A stretch of DNA of 64,000 nt from an uncultured Lachnospiraceae bacterium. Its GTDB lineage: Bacteria > Bacillota > Clostridia > Lachnospirales > Lachnospiraceae. The position numbers and the translations under genes are program-made. This document shows, piece by piece, positions 34,664 to 43,086 of this stretch. Under the pieces are notes generated by a model. It saw only the letters and a program-made list of their open reading frames with translations, made no database searches and was not told the DNA's origin. Where the stretch lies: contig CAJTMC010000010.1 of assembly GCA_910577115.1 (NCBI GenBank), positions 35,474-99,473 of the forward strand, in the 5' to 3' direction. Within the stretch, counting starts at the first letter, position 1; the number at the start of each line of letters is the position of its first letter.

Positions 34664-35620
34664 TTATCCTTCTGATTGATAATAATGCTGATACAATTCA
34701 CTTATTTTATGCTTCATTAACTGTATCAACTCCACAGGTTCTAACACAGTTGCATTGTTCCCAAGCGGTAAAAAGTAATCGGCAACCCATTCTAAGGTTG
34801 CATGGCGTATTTTCATGTCGATTATCCCGCCGCCTGTTGAAAACGTTTTTAATCCCCTTGCCAGCAAACATTCCGTTTCGCAGCGTTTCACACCGACATC
34901 GGTCAGTTTAATTTTTAGGTGGCAATCGTTCCCGACTTCCAAATTTTCCAGATATTCCTGAATGGACGCAGGAATCGGATATTTTCCTTTCGGATAAGGC
35001 TTTTTGGCTACAATTTCTTTAATACGGTCAACGCGGAACTCTCTAATTTCATTTGCTGCCGTACAATATGCAGGGCAATACCAAAGCCCGTTCATCGCAT
35101 ATAATCCGATTGGTATAATGGTGCGTATGCTTTCCGAATGCATAGATGCGTATCGTATGGTTGCGGCATGACGGCTTACAACAATATGAAACATTGATTT
35201 CAGTAACGGTGCGTCACAATGCCTGTCCGGAATCCAAAACACCACCTGATTTTGAATCTGCGTGATACTGCTTTGTATATCTAACGGCAGGCAGTTCAAA
35301 AACTTTTTCAAAACAGAAATTGTTTCCTGCTCAAAAGGTAGATTACGGTAGAACTGCAAAGCCTGACATGCAAAAAATATGGCTTTCGCTTCACTTTCTG
35401 AAAACGTGACCGGCGGCAGAATGCGTTCTTTCAGAATATGATACCCGCCCGCAGCGCCGACTTCCGAATACAGGGGGAATCCGGCTTGTTCTAACTCCTG
35501 CAAATCGCGGAGTATCGTACGCCTTGATACGGAAAACTCCTTTGCTAATTCGCCCGCTGTAAAATCCTTTTTTGCGTTTATCGTAATCATCATTTCAATC
35601 AGCCGTTCTGCTTTTGACAT
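34664..35620 (-). CDS. YafY-type transcription regulator (HTH_11 plus WYL domain)
   Basis: 318 residues from ATG 35620, placed 10 nt after AAAGGAG; the ATG at 35650 precedes that site. The N-terminal HTH is AGELAKEFSVSRRTILRDLQEL, followed by GAAGGYHI. The WYL-type ligand domain includes ESIRTIIPIGLYAMNGLWYCPAYC. WYL regulators often sense nucleic acid fragments or nucleotides. A 23-bp palindrome just upstream (35641-35663), shared with the divergent DUF6194 gene, is the likely operator. Confidence 0.88.
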   Translation of the reverse strand: MSKAERLIEMMITINAKKDFTAGELAKEFSVSRRTILRDLQELEQAGFPLYSEVGAAGGYHILKERILPPVTFSESEAKAIFFACQALQFYRNLPFEQETISVLKKFLNCLPLDIQSSITQIQNQVVFWIPDRHCDAPLLKSMFHIVVSRHAATIRYASMHSESIRTIIPIGLYAMNGLWYCPAYCTAANEIREFRVDRIKEIVAKKPYPKGKYPIPASIQEYLENLEVGNDCHLKIKLTDVGVKRCETECLLARGLKTFSTGGGIIDMKIRHATLEWVADYFLPLGNNATVLEPVELIQLMKHKISELYQHYYQSEG

Positions 35621-35640
35621 TTTTTCAAACTCCTTTCCAA

Positions 35641-35663
35641 ATAGTGACATGATTTGTCACTAT
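35641..35663. promoter_or_regulatory. Palindromic operator between WYL regulator and DUF6194 genes
   Basis: ATAGTGAC (35641-35648) and GTCACTAT (35656-35663) pair perfectly across 7 nt. Location between divergent genes suggests joint control by the WYL protein. Confidence 0.7.
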
Positions 35664-35724
35664 ATTATGATAAACTATGGATGTACCCAATGCAATAGGA
35701 CAATAAAACGAAAGGGACTATGCT

Positions 35725-36225
35725 ATGAACAAAGAGGTTTCACATGGCGAAAAAAGCATGACACCCAATGATATTCTTTCCTACTGCCAAATGAACCTAA
35801 AGGATGTTGTACTGGTAGAGAGTTGGGGAGAAAGCGGTATTTTTTATAACCCAAACGGAGTTTTGAATCGGGGTGTATATGTTTTAACGGTTAAAGAAAA
35901 GGACGGTGATCATGATAAGGGTTCTATGCTGAATCGCGATAAGATATATCGTGTCAATGTCGGTTTAAGAAAACAGACGTTTATCAAACAATTTGGGGAT
36001 ATTCCGAAACGCCCGCCTGCCGGAACGATTGTAAAAATGGATTTTGATTTTACCGCCTTAGATATGATTATCCCGCACCCTGTTTATGCATGGATGGGCT
36101 GGGTATGCGTCCTGAATCCTTCTGAAAAGACTTTTGAGGACTTCAAGGTGATGATACAAGAATCCTATGAATTTGCCATAGAAAAATTTAATAAGAGAAT
36201 AAAACAGAGCCGGAAAAAACGATAA
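35725..36225 (+). CDS. DUF6194 protein
   Basis: 166 residues. The match to the DUF6194 family rests on GIFYNPNGVLNRGVYVLTVKEKDG, NRDKIYRVNVGLRKQTF, and the C-terminal HPVYAWMGWVCVLNPS motif. Function is unknown; members resemble small cytosolic DNA-binding or nuclease-inhibitor folds only by size. It is divergent from the WYL regulator and followed 20 nt later by a YciI-like gene, so WYL control of both is likely. Confidence 0.75.
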   Translation: MNKEVSHGEKSMTPNDILSYCQMNLKDVVLVESWGESGIFYNPNGVLNRGVYVLTVKEKDGDHDKGSMLNRDKIYRVNVGLRKQTFIKQFGDIPKRPPAGTIVKMDFDFTALDMIIPHPVYAWMGWVCVLNPSEKTFEDFKVMIQESYEFAIEKFNKRIKQSRKKR

Positions 36226-36245
36226 AATGGAAGGGAGAATATGGT

Positions 36246-36545
36246 ATGGAACAGTTGATGTACATGATGATGATTCAGAAAAGCAAGACCTATAATAAGA
36301 TGACAAAGCAGGTAGTTATGGAACACGTTGAGAACATAAGAAGGCTGGACGATAGCGGCAAGCTGGAAATCTGCGGTGTCTTTCAGGGCTATCCGGGAAT
36401 GGCGGGTATGTATATCCTGAAAACAGAAAGTCGTGAAGAAGCAGAAGAAATCTGCAATACAGAGCCGCTGGTTGTAGGAGGATATGCAACCTATCAATTA
36501 GTCGGCTTGCAGATTGCAAATCGGGAAAATAATTACCTGTTATAA
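36246..36545 (+). CDS. YciI-like small protein
   Basis: 99 residues of the dimeric alpha+beta barrel type: YMMMIQKSKTYNKMTKQVVMEHVENIRRLDDSG, then GVFQGYPGMAGMYILKTESREEAEEI. It matches YCII-related proteins, some of which have dehydrochlorinase-like activity; most have no known role. GGGAGAAT precedes the start. It follows the DUF6194 gene closely. Confidence 0.65.
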   Translation: MEQLMYMMMIQKSKTYNKMTKQVVMEHVENIRRLDDSGKLEICGVFQGYPGMAGMYILKTESREEAEEICNTEPLVVGGYATYQLVGLQIANRENNYLL

Positions 36546-36587
36546 TTGCCGCAAAGGATAATAACGGGACAATCAAATTCCGCTGGG

Positions 36588-36731
36588 TTATATAGGGAGC
36601 AGGGGAAGCCGCATAAAAAGCGGACTTTCCCATGTGTCCCTTCTCCGCCAAAAGGCATGAATCCTTTCGTCATCAATCCATTTTGATAAATATTCGTAAT
36701 CTTTGTTTGGTATATACGGTCGGATTCGCAT
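36588..36731 (-). pseudogene. GNAT acetyltransferase stub (N-terminus only)
   Basis: From ATG 36731 (AAAGGAC upstream) the frame gives MRIRPYIPNKDYEYLSKWID and DERIHAFW, the exact opening of a common GNAT type, then departs from the family and stops after 47 codons. The acetyl-CoA site is missing. It lies directly behind an intact GNAT gene on the same strand. Confidence 0.7.
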
Positions 36732-36754
36732 AAATAGAATGTCCTTTCCCTGAT

Positions 36755-37228
36755 TTACAGGCTGTTCATCATAATGTATTCTTCTTCATTTTCCCTTATA
36801 ATTTCAAAACCAACCTTTAGATACAGCTTTGCCGCATAATTGGCTTTTTGAACGGAAAGAGAAACTCGTTTATACCCATGTGATTTAAGCAAGGCAAGAA
36901 TTTCTTTCATCATAGCCGTTCCAATGCCAAAGCCCCGATATTCTTTATAAAGGGAGATTGCCAAAGAGGGCGTTTCATCATCTATATGCCTGTAATCGTG
37001 CATAATGCGAACCCAAACAGCACCGACAATCTTACCGTCAACCTCTGCCACTAATCCCCAATCATCTTTTAATTCTCCGAAATGCGCAACATAAACCTGT
37101 AATTCGGGAGCTGTGATAATCGTTTTGGGTGGAGGTTCAATCCCTGTTGGAATAAAAATTGCTTCATATAGAAAATTATCCAATAACGGATATTCCTGTT
37201 TTTGTATTTCCCGTATCGTATAGTCCAT
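36755..37228 (-). CDS. GNAT-family N-acetyltransferase
   Basis: 157 residues. GKIVGAVWVRI, the acetyl-CoA loop YRGFGIGTAMMKEILALLKSHG (about 114-135) and the C-terminal NYAAKLYLKVGFEIIRENEEEY are all standard. PTGIEPPPKTI near the start suggests the subclass often annotated as hypothetical amine or peptide acetyltransferases. Substrate unknown. It stands alone apart from the stub downstream. Confidence 0.85.
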   Translation of the reverse strand: MDYTIREIQKQEYPLLDNFLYEAIFIPTGIEPPPKTIITAPELQVYVAHFGELKDDWGLVAEVDGKIVGAVWVRIMHDYRHIDDETPSLAISLYKEYRGFGIGTAMMKEILALLKSHGYKRVSLSVQKANYAAKLYLKVGFEIIRENEEEYIMMNSL

Positions 37229-37683
37229 AGATGCTCTCCCAATCCAGCTTTTCTGTGTCTTTCCTATATTTTAGTATAATTCAGATTATGCAGCAACAAA
37301 AACTTATCAAAAATGCTGAATGTAGCTGCTGAATGTAGTAAAAAAGATAAGTTTAACAAATAAGCTGCTGTAAATAGCAGAAATGTTATGTATACTACGA
37401 ATGCAAAGCTTAATAAAAATGCTAAATGAAGAAGGAACTATTTGTAACTGCCGATAGCTGCGGAGTGGGAATATCACTTTCGTGTGAAGGAACTCTGCAA
37501 AGAGCGGAACAATCTGTATGAAAAGCAGAATGTTTGGAATGGGCAGAAAAAAATAGAGAAATCGTTGAAACGATAGGAAATATAGGGTGTAGCGGTTTCT
37601 GTGCCTGGTATTTTATAGTGGCAGATACAGGGAGAAAGTGATACAATTGAAAGTATGATTTCAGATATGGGAGATGAAAAGGC
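37229..37683. other. Intergenic region with decayed coding DNA
   Basis: 455 nt. Repeated short motifs GCTGAATGTA and GCTGCTG occur near 37315-37385. An open stretch on the plus strand (EWEYHFRVKELCKERNNLYE, about 37465-37525) looks like a coiled-coil remnant of an unidentified gene. No functional gene is seen. Confidence 0.45.
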
Positions 37684-38133
37684 ATGGAAATAAATGTTAA
37701 GGATCACTTTGCATTGTTATTTGATAAAGATAACAATATCGCATATAAAGCATTACAGGAATTGCAAAAGGAAAGTGAGGAATCGGACAAGGTATATTGC
37801 TATATGGATCAGTTAGCCGATATGATGAATAGTGATAATTCCTATATTCGGACAAGAGGGCTTACGCTGATTGCTTATAACGCCAAATGGGATAAAGATT
37901 ATAAAATTGATGAAATCATAGACGAATATCTGAAACACATAGAAGATGTCAAGCCAATAACGGCAAGACAATGTATAAAATTGTTGCCTATGGTAGCAAA
38001 AAACAAGCCGGAGTTAAAGGACGATATTGTTTGTGCACTGCAAAAAGCGGATATATCAATTTATGCAGACAGTATGCAGTCCTTAGTTTATAAAGATATT
38101 CAAAATTCTTTGGCAGAGATAGAAAAGCTATAA
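37684..38133 (+). CDS. HEAT-like helical repeat protein (often named SufBD protein)
   Basis: 149 residues, all helical, with two or three HEAT-like pairs: IAYKALQELQKESEESDKVYCYMDQLADMM, YIRTRGLTLIAYNAKWD, and ITARQCIKLLPMVAKNKPELKDDIVCAL. Database entries of this type are called SufBD protein, but there is no resemblance to the SufB/SufD beta-helix, so I would not use that name functionally. Probably a protein-binding scaffold. It precedes the MBL gene by 27 nt. Confidence 0.65.
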   Translation: MEINVKDHFALLFDKDNNIAYKALQELQKESEESDKVYCYMDQLADMMNSDNSYIRTRGLTLIAYNAKWDKDYKIDEIIDEYLKHIEDVKPITARQCIKLLPMVAKNKPELKDDIVCALQKADISIYADSMQSLVYKDIQNSLAEIEKL

Positions 38134-38159
38134 ATATATTGTAGGAGGAGAGCAAGGGA

Positions 38160-38921
38160 ATGGATAACTGGTTTACAATAGATGAAGTTGACACAAATAC
38201 ATATATTATCAGTGAATATCGACATTGGGAGGAAACGCATTGTTATCTGCTAAACGGTAATACGAAAAGCCTGCTGATTGATACAGGACTTGGTATTTCA
38301 AATATATATGAGGAAGTCTTGAAGCTTACGAATAAACCGATTACGGCGGTTGCCACGCACGTTCACTGGGATCATATTGGCGGGCATAAGTATTTTCCGG
38401 ATTTTTATGCTCACGCCGATGAATTGGAGTGGCTGAATGGTAAATTCCCTTTATCGATCGAAACGATTAAAGAAATGGTCGTAGACCGCTGTGATTTGCC
38501 TGACAGCTTTTGCGTGAATGATTATGAATTTTTTCAGGGTATGCCGACAAAAGTGCTGACAGATCATGACATGATTGATATCGGCGGTCGGGAAATCGAA
38601 GTGCTCCATACACCCGGTCATTCTCCGGGGCATCTGTGTTTTTGGGAAAAAAGCAGGGGATATTTGTTTACAGGTGATTTGGTATATAAAGATATTTTAT
38701 TTGCTTATTATCCGTCTACGGATCCGGAGGCATACCTTGATTCATTGGAGAAGGTTTCGGCTTTGCCTGTGAAAAATGTTTTTCCGGCACACCATTCATT
38801 GGATATACAGCCGGAAATTTTGATTCGTATGCGAGAAGCATTTAGAAGTCTAAAGGCAGACGGAAAACTGCATCATGGAAGCGGAACCTTTCACTATGGG
38901 GATTGGGGAGTATGGTTATAA
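38160..38921 (+). CDS. MBL-fold metallo-hydrolase
   Basis: 253 residues. The metal motif THVHWDHIGG (HxHxDH at 67-72) is intact; the third region HTPGHSPGH and FTGDLV give the other ligands, and AHH near the C-terminus the last. The family includes glyoxalase II-like thioesterases, lactonases and lactamases; closest in layout are thioesterase-like hydrolases. It is followed by an alpha/beta hydrolase gene after 24 nt, probably one operon. Confidence 0.9.
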   Translation: MDNWFTIDEVDTNTYIISEYRHWEETHCYLLNGNTKSLLIDTGLGISNIYEEVLKLTNKPITAVATHVHWDHIGGHKYFPDFYAHADELEWLNGKFPLSIETIKEMVVDRCDLPDSFCVNDYEFFQGMPTKVLTDHDMIDIGGREIEVLHTPGHSPGHLCFWEKSRGYLFTGDLVYKDILFAYYPSTDPEAYLDSLEKVSALPVKNVFPAHHSLDIQPEILIRMREAFRSLKADGKLHHGSGTFHYGDWGVWL

Positions 38922-38945
38922 ATCAGAAACGGGAGAGGTGTTATT

Positions 38946-39554
38946 TTGAAAAAGGTAATTTTATATATTCATGGAAAAGGCGGAAGTTATTTAGAAGCCG
39001 AACAGTATAAGAAAAATTGTATTGGTTTTGACATGATCGGGATAGACTTCAATGAATATCTTCCCTGGATTGTACAAAATCAAATTCAAGCGGTCTATGC
39101 TGAAGCGCGTGAAAAATATGCTTCTATTTATGTGATTGCAAACAGCATAGGGGCTTATTTTACAATGCACACATTACAGACTTGTGATATTGAAAAGGCT
39201 TTGTTTATATCGCCTGTACTTGACATGGAACGTCTTATACTGGATATGATGAGCATGGCAAATGTATCGGAAAAAGATTTGTGTGAAAAAGGGGAAATCC
39301 CTACGGAATTTGGGGAAACACTGTCATGGAAATATTTATGCTTTGTCAGGGAAAACCCGATAACATGGAAGGTTCCCACAGAAATCCTGTATGCAGGGAA
39401 TGATACGCTCGTATCCCGGGAAACAGTAAACAGATTTATCAGTAATCATAATGCACAGCTTACTGTAATGGAAAATGGAGAGCATTGGTTTCATACAGAG
39501 GAACAACTTGCTTTTTTAGATGGTTGGATGAAAAAGGCAATTGGTTCAATTTGA
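38946..39554 (+). CDS. Alpha/beta-fold hydrolase
   Basis: 202 residues from TTG 38946, 8 nt after GGGAGAGG. LYIHGKGGS is the oxyanion loop, ANSIGAYF holds the nucleophile Ser in place of the usual GxSxG (here NSIG), LYAGNDTLV supplies the acid and GEHWFHTEEQ the catalytic His. Typical of small esterases. Substrate unknown. It follows the MBL gene. Confidence 0.82.
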   Translation: MKKVILYIHGKGGSYLEAEQYKKNCIGFDMIGIDFNEYLPWIVQNQIQAVYAEAREKYASIYVIANSIGAYFTMHTLQTCDIEKALFISPVLDMERLILDMMSMANVSEKDLCEKGEIPTEFGETLSWKYLCFVRENPITWKVPTEILYAGNDTLVSRETVNRFISNHNAQLTVMENGEHWFHTEEQLAFLDGWMKKAIGSI

Positions 39555-39683
39555 TTTCGTGAAAAATGGTGCTTTTACGAGGTAAGAGATATGACATTGA
39601 TTTTTTGGAAGGACAGGTGGATACCAAAGATAATAAGATAAAAAATACGAAAGGGAACAGAAAGGATTCTCGGGCAGGTGCAA

Positions 39684-40820
39684 ATGGTGAAAACGTTTTT
39701 AAATAATATTTTTAATAGTATGTTAATTATCGGTTTCTGCGTTATTATCATATGCCTGACAAGGTTCTGTATATATAAAACAGTAAATAGTCAGGCGGAA
39801 ATAGACAATTCAGAAAAAACAGAACTGCCGCCGGATCTGGCGGATACAGACGAGACAGAAGATGAGGCAGCAAAGAGGAGACTTGAACAATTGATATATG
39901 ATGTCCAGAAAGCATATATCCGAAAGGACTATCCAGGAGGGGGCGGTGTAGCAGATTTTACGTTTTCTGATGGAAATAAGACGGTTAGTTTACGGGAGGA
40001 AGATCTGAAAGAACTTACCTTTTATGTGCATGAAAAAGATGAAGTCCGGAACGATATTTATTTTGTGCCAACAGGGCAGGAGTTAAACAGTTTACTGAAC
40101 CATAGCAGTATTATGTTTCGGTTTCACATGGAAGAAGTCATACCATGCAGGGATATTCAGCCATGTCCTGTGACCACGATTTATTCTGTCTATGCAAGGG
40201 ATGTAACAGAAATTAGGGATGAACTGAAAGAATTGGGGACAGTCAGGAATGCATTTCCCAGTGAAGAAACCATAGGAAGCGAAAGCTGGCAGATAGAGAA
40301 AAAGCTAAAGGAAAACGAATATACACAGGCAGTAGCGGATATGATCTGTGGAACCCTCAAAGGCGGCGGGCTGTATGGAGAATATGAGATTTACATTGAC
40401 GCATATTGTATGACAGACAAGACAGAGTATTTTGAGTATATGGGTTTTGAAGGAAATGGGATAGCGATTGGGGCAAACGTGGTATGCAGGGAAAACGGAT
40501 ATGGACAATGTTGTGACTTTATCGCATCCGAACAGTTAAAGGATGGTAAAGTGGAAATCTATTACTTCGCTCCGCCTGCGCCGAGCCAATGGAAGGAGAT
40601 TGTGAATAGCGCCATAAATGAGAACTTACTTATGATTCCGGTAACTGTGAGTGCTGAGGATGAAATAGAAATTCAGGAAAACCCATATGGTCTTGTGCTG
40701 CTTCCGGTGCTGGACAATGCACAAGGCATCGGAATCTTTCCGGAAGATGCCGATATAGGAGAAGGTATAGTGGTTTGGAATGGGACAATGTTTTATACTT
40801 ATACTATGGAGGAAGAATAA
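39684..40820 (+). CDS. Membrane-anchored surface protein, unknown ectodomain (paralogue A)
   Basis: About 378 residues from ATG 39684. One N-terminal TM anchor (IIGFCVIIICLTRFCI) is followed by an acidic linker and a soluble ectodomain of about 320 residues that I do not recognise. The first 60 codons are almost identical at DNA level to those of the gene at 41257, whose ectodomain is entirely different. This suggests recent duplication of an anchor module with exchange of the C-terminal part. Confidence 0.65.
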   Translation: MVKTFLNNIFNSMLIIGFCVIIICLTRFCIYKTVNSQAEIDNSEKTELPPDLADTDETEDEAAKRRLEQLIYDVQKAYIRKDYPGGGGVADFTFSDGNKTVSLREEDLKELTFYVHEKDEVRNDIYFVPTGQELNSLLNHSSIMFRFHMEEVIPCRDIQPCPVTTIYSVYARDVTEIRDELKELGTVRNAFPSEETIGSESWQIEKKLKENEYTQAVADMICGTLKGGGLYGEYEIYIDAYCMTDKTEYFEYMGFEGNGIAIGANVVCRENGYGQCCDFIASEQLKDGKVEIYYFAPPAPSQWKEIVNSAINENLLMIPVTVSAEDEIEIQENPYGLVLLPVLDNAQGIGIFPEDADIGEGIVVWNGTMFYTYTMEEE

Positions 40821-41256
40821 GGAGCTGATAAAAGTTACGTTTATGAAGCAAGTGGGCATCCCGTAAAGGCAGTGGACTTTGATGGCAGTGTTATGTCGAT
40901 GGAATATTACGTGATGGGAAAGCCGCAAAAGTTTATCGATAAGGAAGATAGGAACACTTTGAACCACAACAATCGCATAAATACATTGGTATATTTACCT
41001 ACCTAAACCGCCTATATAATTTGAATCAAAATCTTTATCTCATGCGGTTTTAGATGTTTATCAACCTAAAAAGCCCTGAAGGTGTACTTTACAGCTTTTC
41101 ATGGTTCTTATAGAAAATGGATAATATTATCATAATTTTGATTTTACGGATGAAATATTGGAAGAATTAAGACGTGCACTGTTTGGCAGGATCTGTTTCA
41201 TCATATTGCCGGTAGGGAAGAAAAAGTTGTGAAAAACAAGTGAGAAGGATAAGCAG
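40821..41256 (+). other. Decayed coding DNA between the two paralogues
   Basis: 436 nt. An open stretch at about 40827-41005 (KSYVYEASGHPVKAVDFDGS and following) has no start and looks like the 3' part of a lost gene. A second remnant (FTDEILEELRRALFG) lies near 41140-41190. No intact gene. This fits repeated recombination within the paralogue array. Confidence 0.5.
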
Positions 41257-42882
41257 ATGGGAGAAAAGAATGACAAGTTAAATAATGTTTTAAATAGTAT
41301 GGCAATAATTGGTTTCTGCGTTATTATCATATGCCTGACAAGGTTCTGTATAGATAAAACAGTAAATGGTCAGGCAGAAACAGACAATTTAGAAAAAACA
41401 GAATTGTCGATGGATCTGGTGGATACAGACGAGACAGCAGAAAAAAATACCATAGAAGAAGTGGATAAAGCAGAACCGTATGTTTTTCATGTAAGGGATT
41501 TGGAAAATGTCAGGCCGGATGGCACCTGCAGCAGTGATTTTTACATTACAAGTGCGGCAACCGGCGACTGCCTTTATTATATGGATGCAGAAGGGGTATT
41601 ATATGGAACCCGTAACAGTGGCTCACAGTATAGCCGTTTTCTGAGGGAGGATGAGGAAGCGACGGTAACAAAGATTGCTGAAAATGTCATCCATGTGGAT
41701 TGCTGCGAACTTGATGTGGCAGCCTGGATTACAGCTGGCGGACAACTGTACGTGGCAGGAAGCGATTTGGAATATTTTTGGCAAAATGCAGGGACTGAAT
41801 ACGCTTCCCCTTACCTGCTGATGGAAGGGGTGCGTTATGTCCGGTGCGGCCGCGCGGATATTGTGATAATGAAAGAGGATGGGACGGTATGGGTATGGGG
41901 GACTGTCAGTGACGGGCAGTTCCAGGGCAGCAGTGAGAGGCTGGCAGAGCCGTTAAAGTTATTGGAGAATGCAGTCATGATAACCGGAACGCAGTACAGC
42001 CATGCGGCACTCTTGAAGGATGGGACGGTATGGACATGGGGCGGTAACGTCTGTGGCGAATGCGGAATTCCCGTCGGACGGGTTCCAATGTTTTCAGTGG
42101 TGTGTGCCGCGCAGGATGTACAGGCGGTATGGATGGGAGAGCTGCAGTATAACCTTGGATGTACGCAGTGGGAAAGATATACCCAGTACCCAAGAGAGGA
42201 CGGATATAATAATCTCATTATAAAAAAGAGGGATGGGAATTTTATGGTGTGTGGGGAAGGCATCAGCGAAAACGGTGAATTTATGCCGTGTGAAATTGTG
42301 CAGGATCCGGATATTGTTTATGACGGGATCAATACTTACCACGATATTCTGGCAAAATATGAAATGGCATGGAAAAGCGATTATTATACGGTTGACGAGG
42401 ATAAGGAGATAGCGAGGACGATCCTTATGAAGAAAGGGACTCGGTATTCCCTGTGCTACAGCCTAAAAGATCTGACTGGCGACCAGACGGACGAGCTGGT
42501 TATCGGGTACCGGAATGAAGAGGAGCAGAAGTATTATCCGTGTATTATTTATTCTTATGATGTGGAGGAAAGTGTCATTGTCCGTTCATGGGATTGGGAG
42601 GAACCAATCACCCTTTATGAAGATGGAAGCTTTGAAAGTGTGAGGAAAGGCGGGGTTTCTTATTACCAGCTGCAAAAAGATTCTGCCATCGTGAAAATAA
42701 AAGCGGAGCTAACATATAAACTTGCAAAAGGTGAGGATCTGTATTATCTGGGTGATATCCATAGCGATGAGGTGGAAAGGGAACTGACAGAGGAGGAATA
42801 TTGGGAGATTATCGCCCAGTATGAAAGAAAACCACAGGCTGAACTGGAATGGAAATTATTGGATGGCTTTTGGGTGCCATGA
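41257..42882 (+). CDS. Membrane-anchored RCC1-repeat surface protein (paralogue B)
   Basis: 541 residues. N-terminal anchor IIGFCVIIICLTRFCID shared with paralogue A, acidic linker, then RCC1-type beta-propeller blades marked by EDGTVWVWGTVSDGQ (about 206-220) and KDGTVWTWGGNVCGECG (about 252-268). The C-terminal third contains LKDLTGDQTDELVIGYRNEE, an FG-GAP-like calcium loop. It should be displayed outside the cell. RCC1 propellers bind proteins or lipids; the partner is unknown. Confidence 0.75.
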   Translation: MGEKNDKLNNVLNSMAIIGFCVIIICLTRFCIDKTVNGQAETDNLEKTELSMDLVDTDETAEKNTIEEVDKAEPYVFHVRDLENVRPDGTCSSDFYITSAATGDCLYYMDAEGVLYGTRNSGSQYSRFLREDEEATVTKIAENVIHVDCCELDVAAWITAGGQLYVAGSDLEYFWQNAGTEYASPYLLMEGVRYVRCGRADIVIMKEDGTVWVWGTVSDGQFQGSSERLAEPLKLLENAVMITGTQYSHAALLKDGTVWTWGGNVCGECGIPVGRVPMFSVVCAAQDVQAVWMGELQYNLGCTQWERYTQYPREDGYNNLIIKKRDGNFMVCGEGISENGEFMPCEIVQDPDIVYDGINTYHDILAKYEMAWKSDYYTVDEDKEIARTILMKKGTRYSLCYSLKDLTGDQTDELVIGYRNEEEQKYYPCIIYSYDVEESVIVRSWDWEEPITLYEDGSFESVRKGGVSYYQLQKDSAIVKIKAELTYKLAKGEDLYYLGDIHSDEVERELTEEEYWEIIAQYERKPQAELEWKLLDGFWVP

Positions 42883-42995
42883 GAGGAATGTAAAATAGAC
42901 GGATTTGCCAAACTACAGGAATCGGCTATTTCCATACCGGCTGGAAATGTTGAAGCAACAGACGTAGAATTTCATGGAAATGAATAGAAAAAAGA

Positions 42996-43053
42996 ACTAT
43001 ACAAATTACAAATTATCTGCTAAAATAAAAAACATACTATACAAGTAGGAAAT
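42996..43053. promoter_or_regulatory. Direct repeat upstream of the sulfur cluster
   Basis: ACTATACAAATTACAAAT (42996-43013) and ACTATACAAGTAGGAAAT (43036-43053) agree at 14 of 18 positions with an exact 40-bp period. The second lies 33 nt before the first gene of the cluster. A regulator dimer or tetramer could bind both on one DNA face. No strong sigma-A promoter is visible here. Confidence 0.45.
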
Positions 43054-43086
43054 ATATGAAATAACCCATACGCGGAGGTACAAAAC

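Noticed and set aside
37684..38133. SufB/SufD iron-sulfur assembly protein
   Set aside because: The common database name does not fit: the protein is all-helical and lacks the SufBD beta-helix and its conserved residues.
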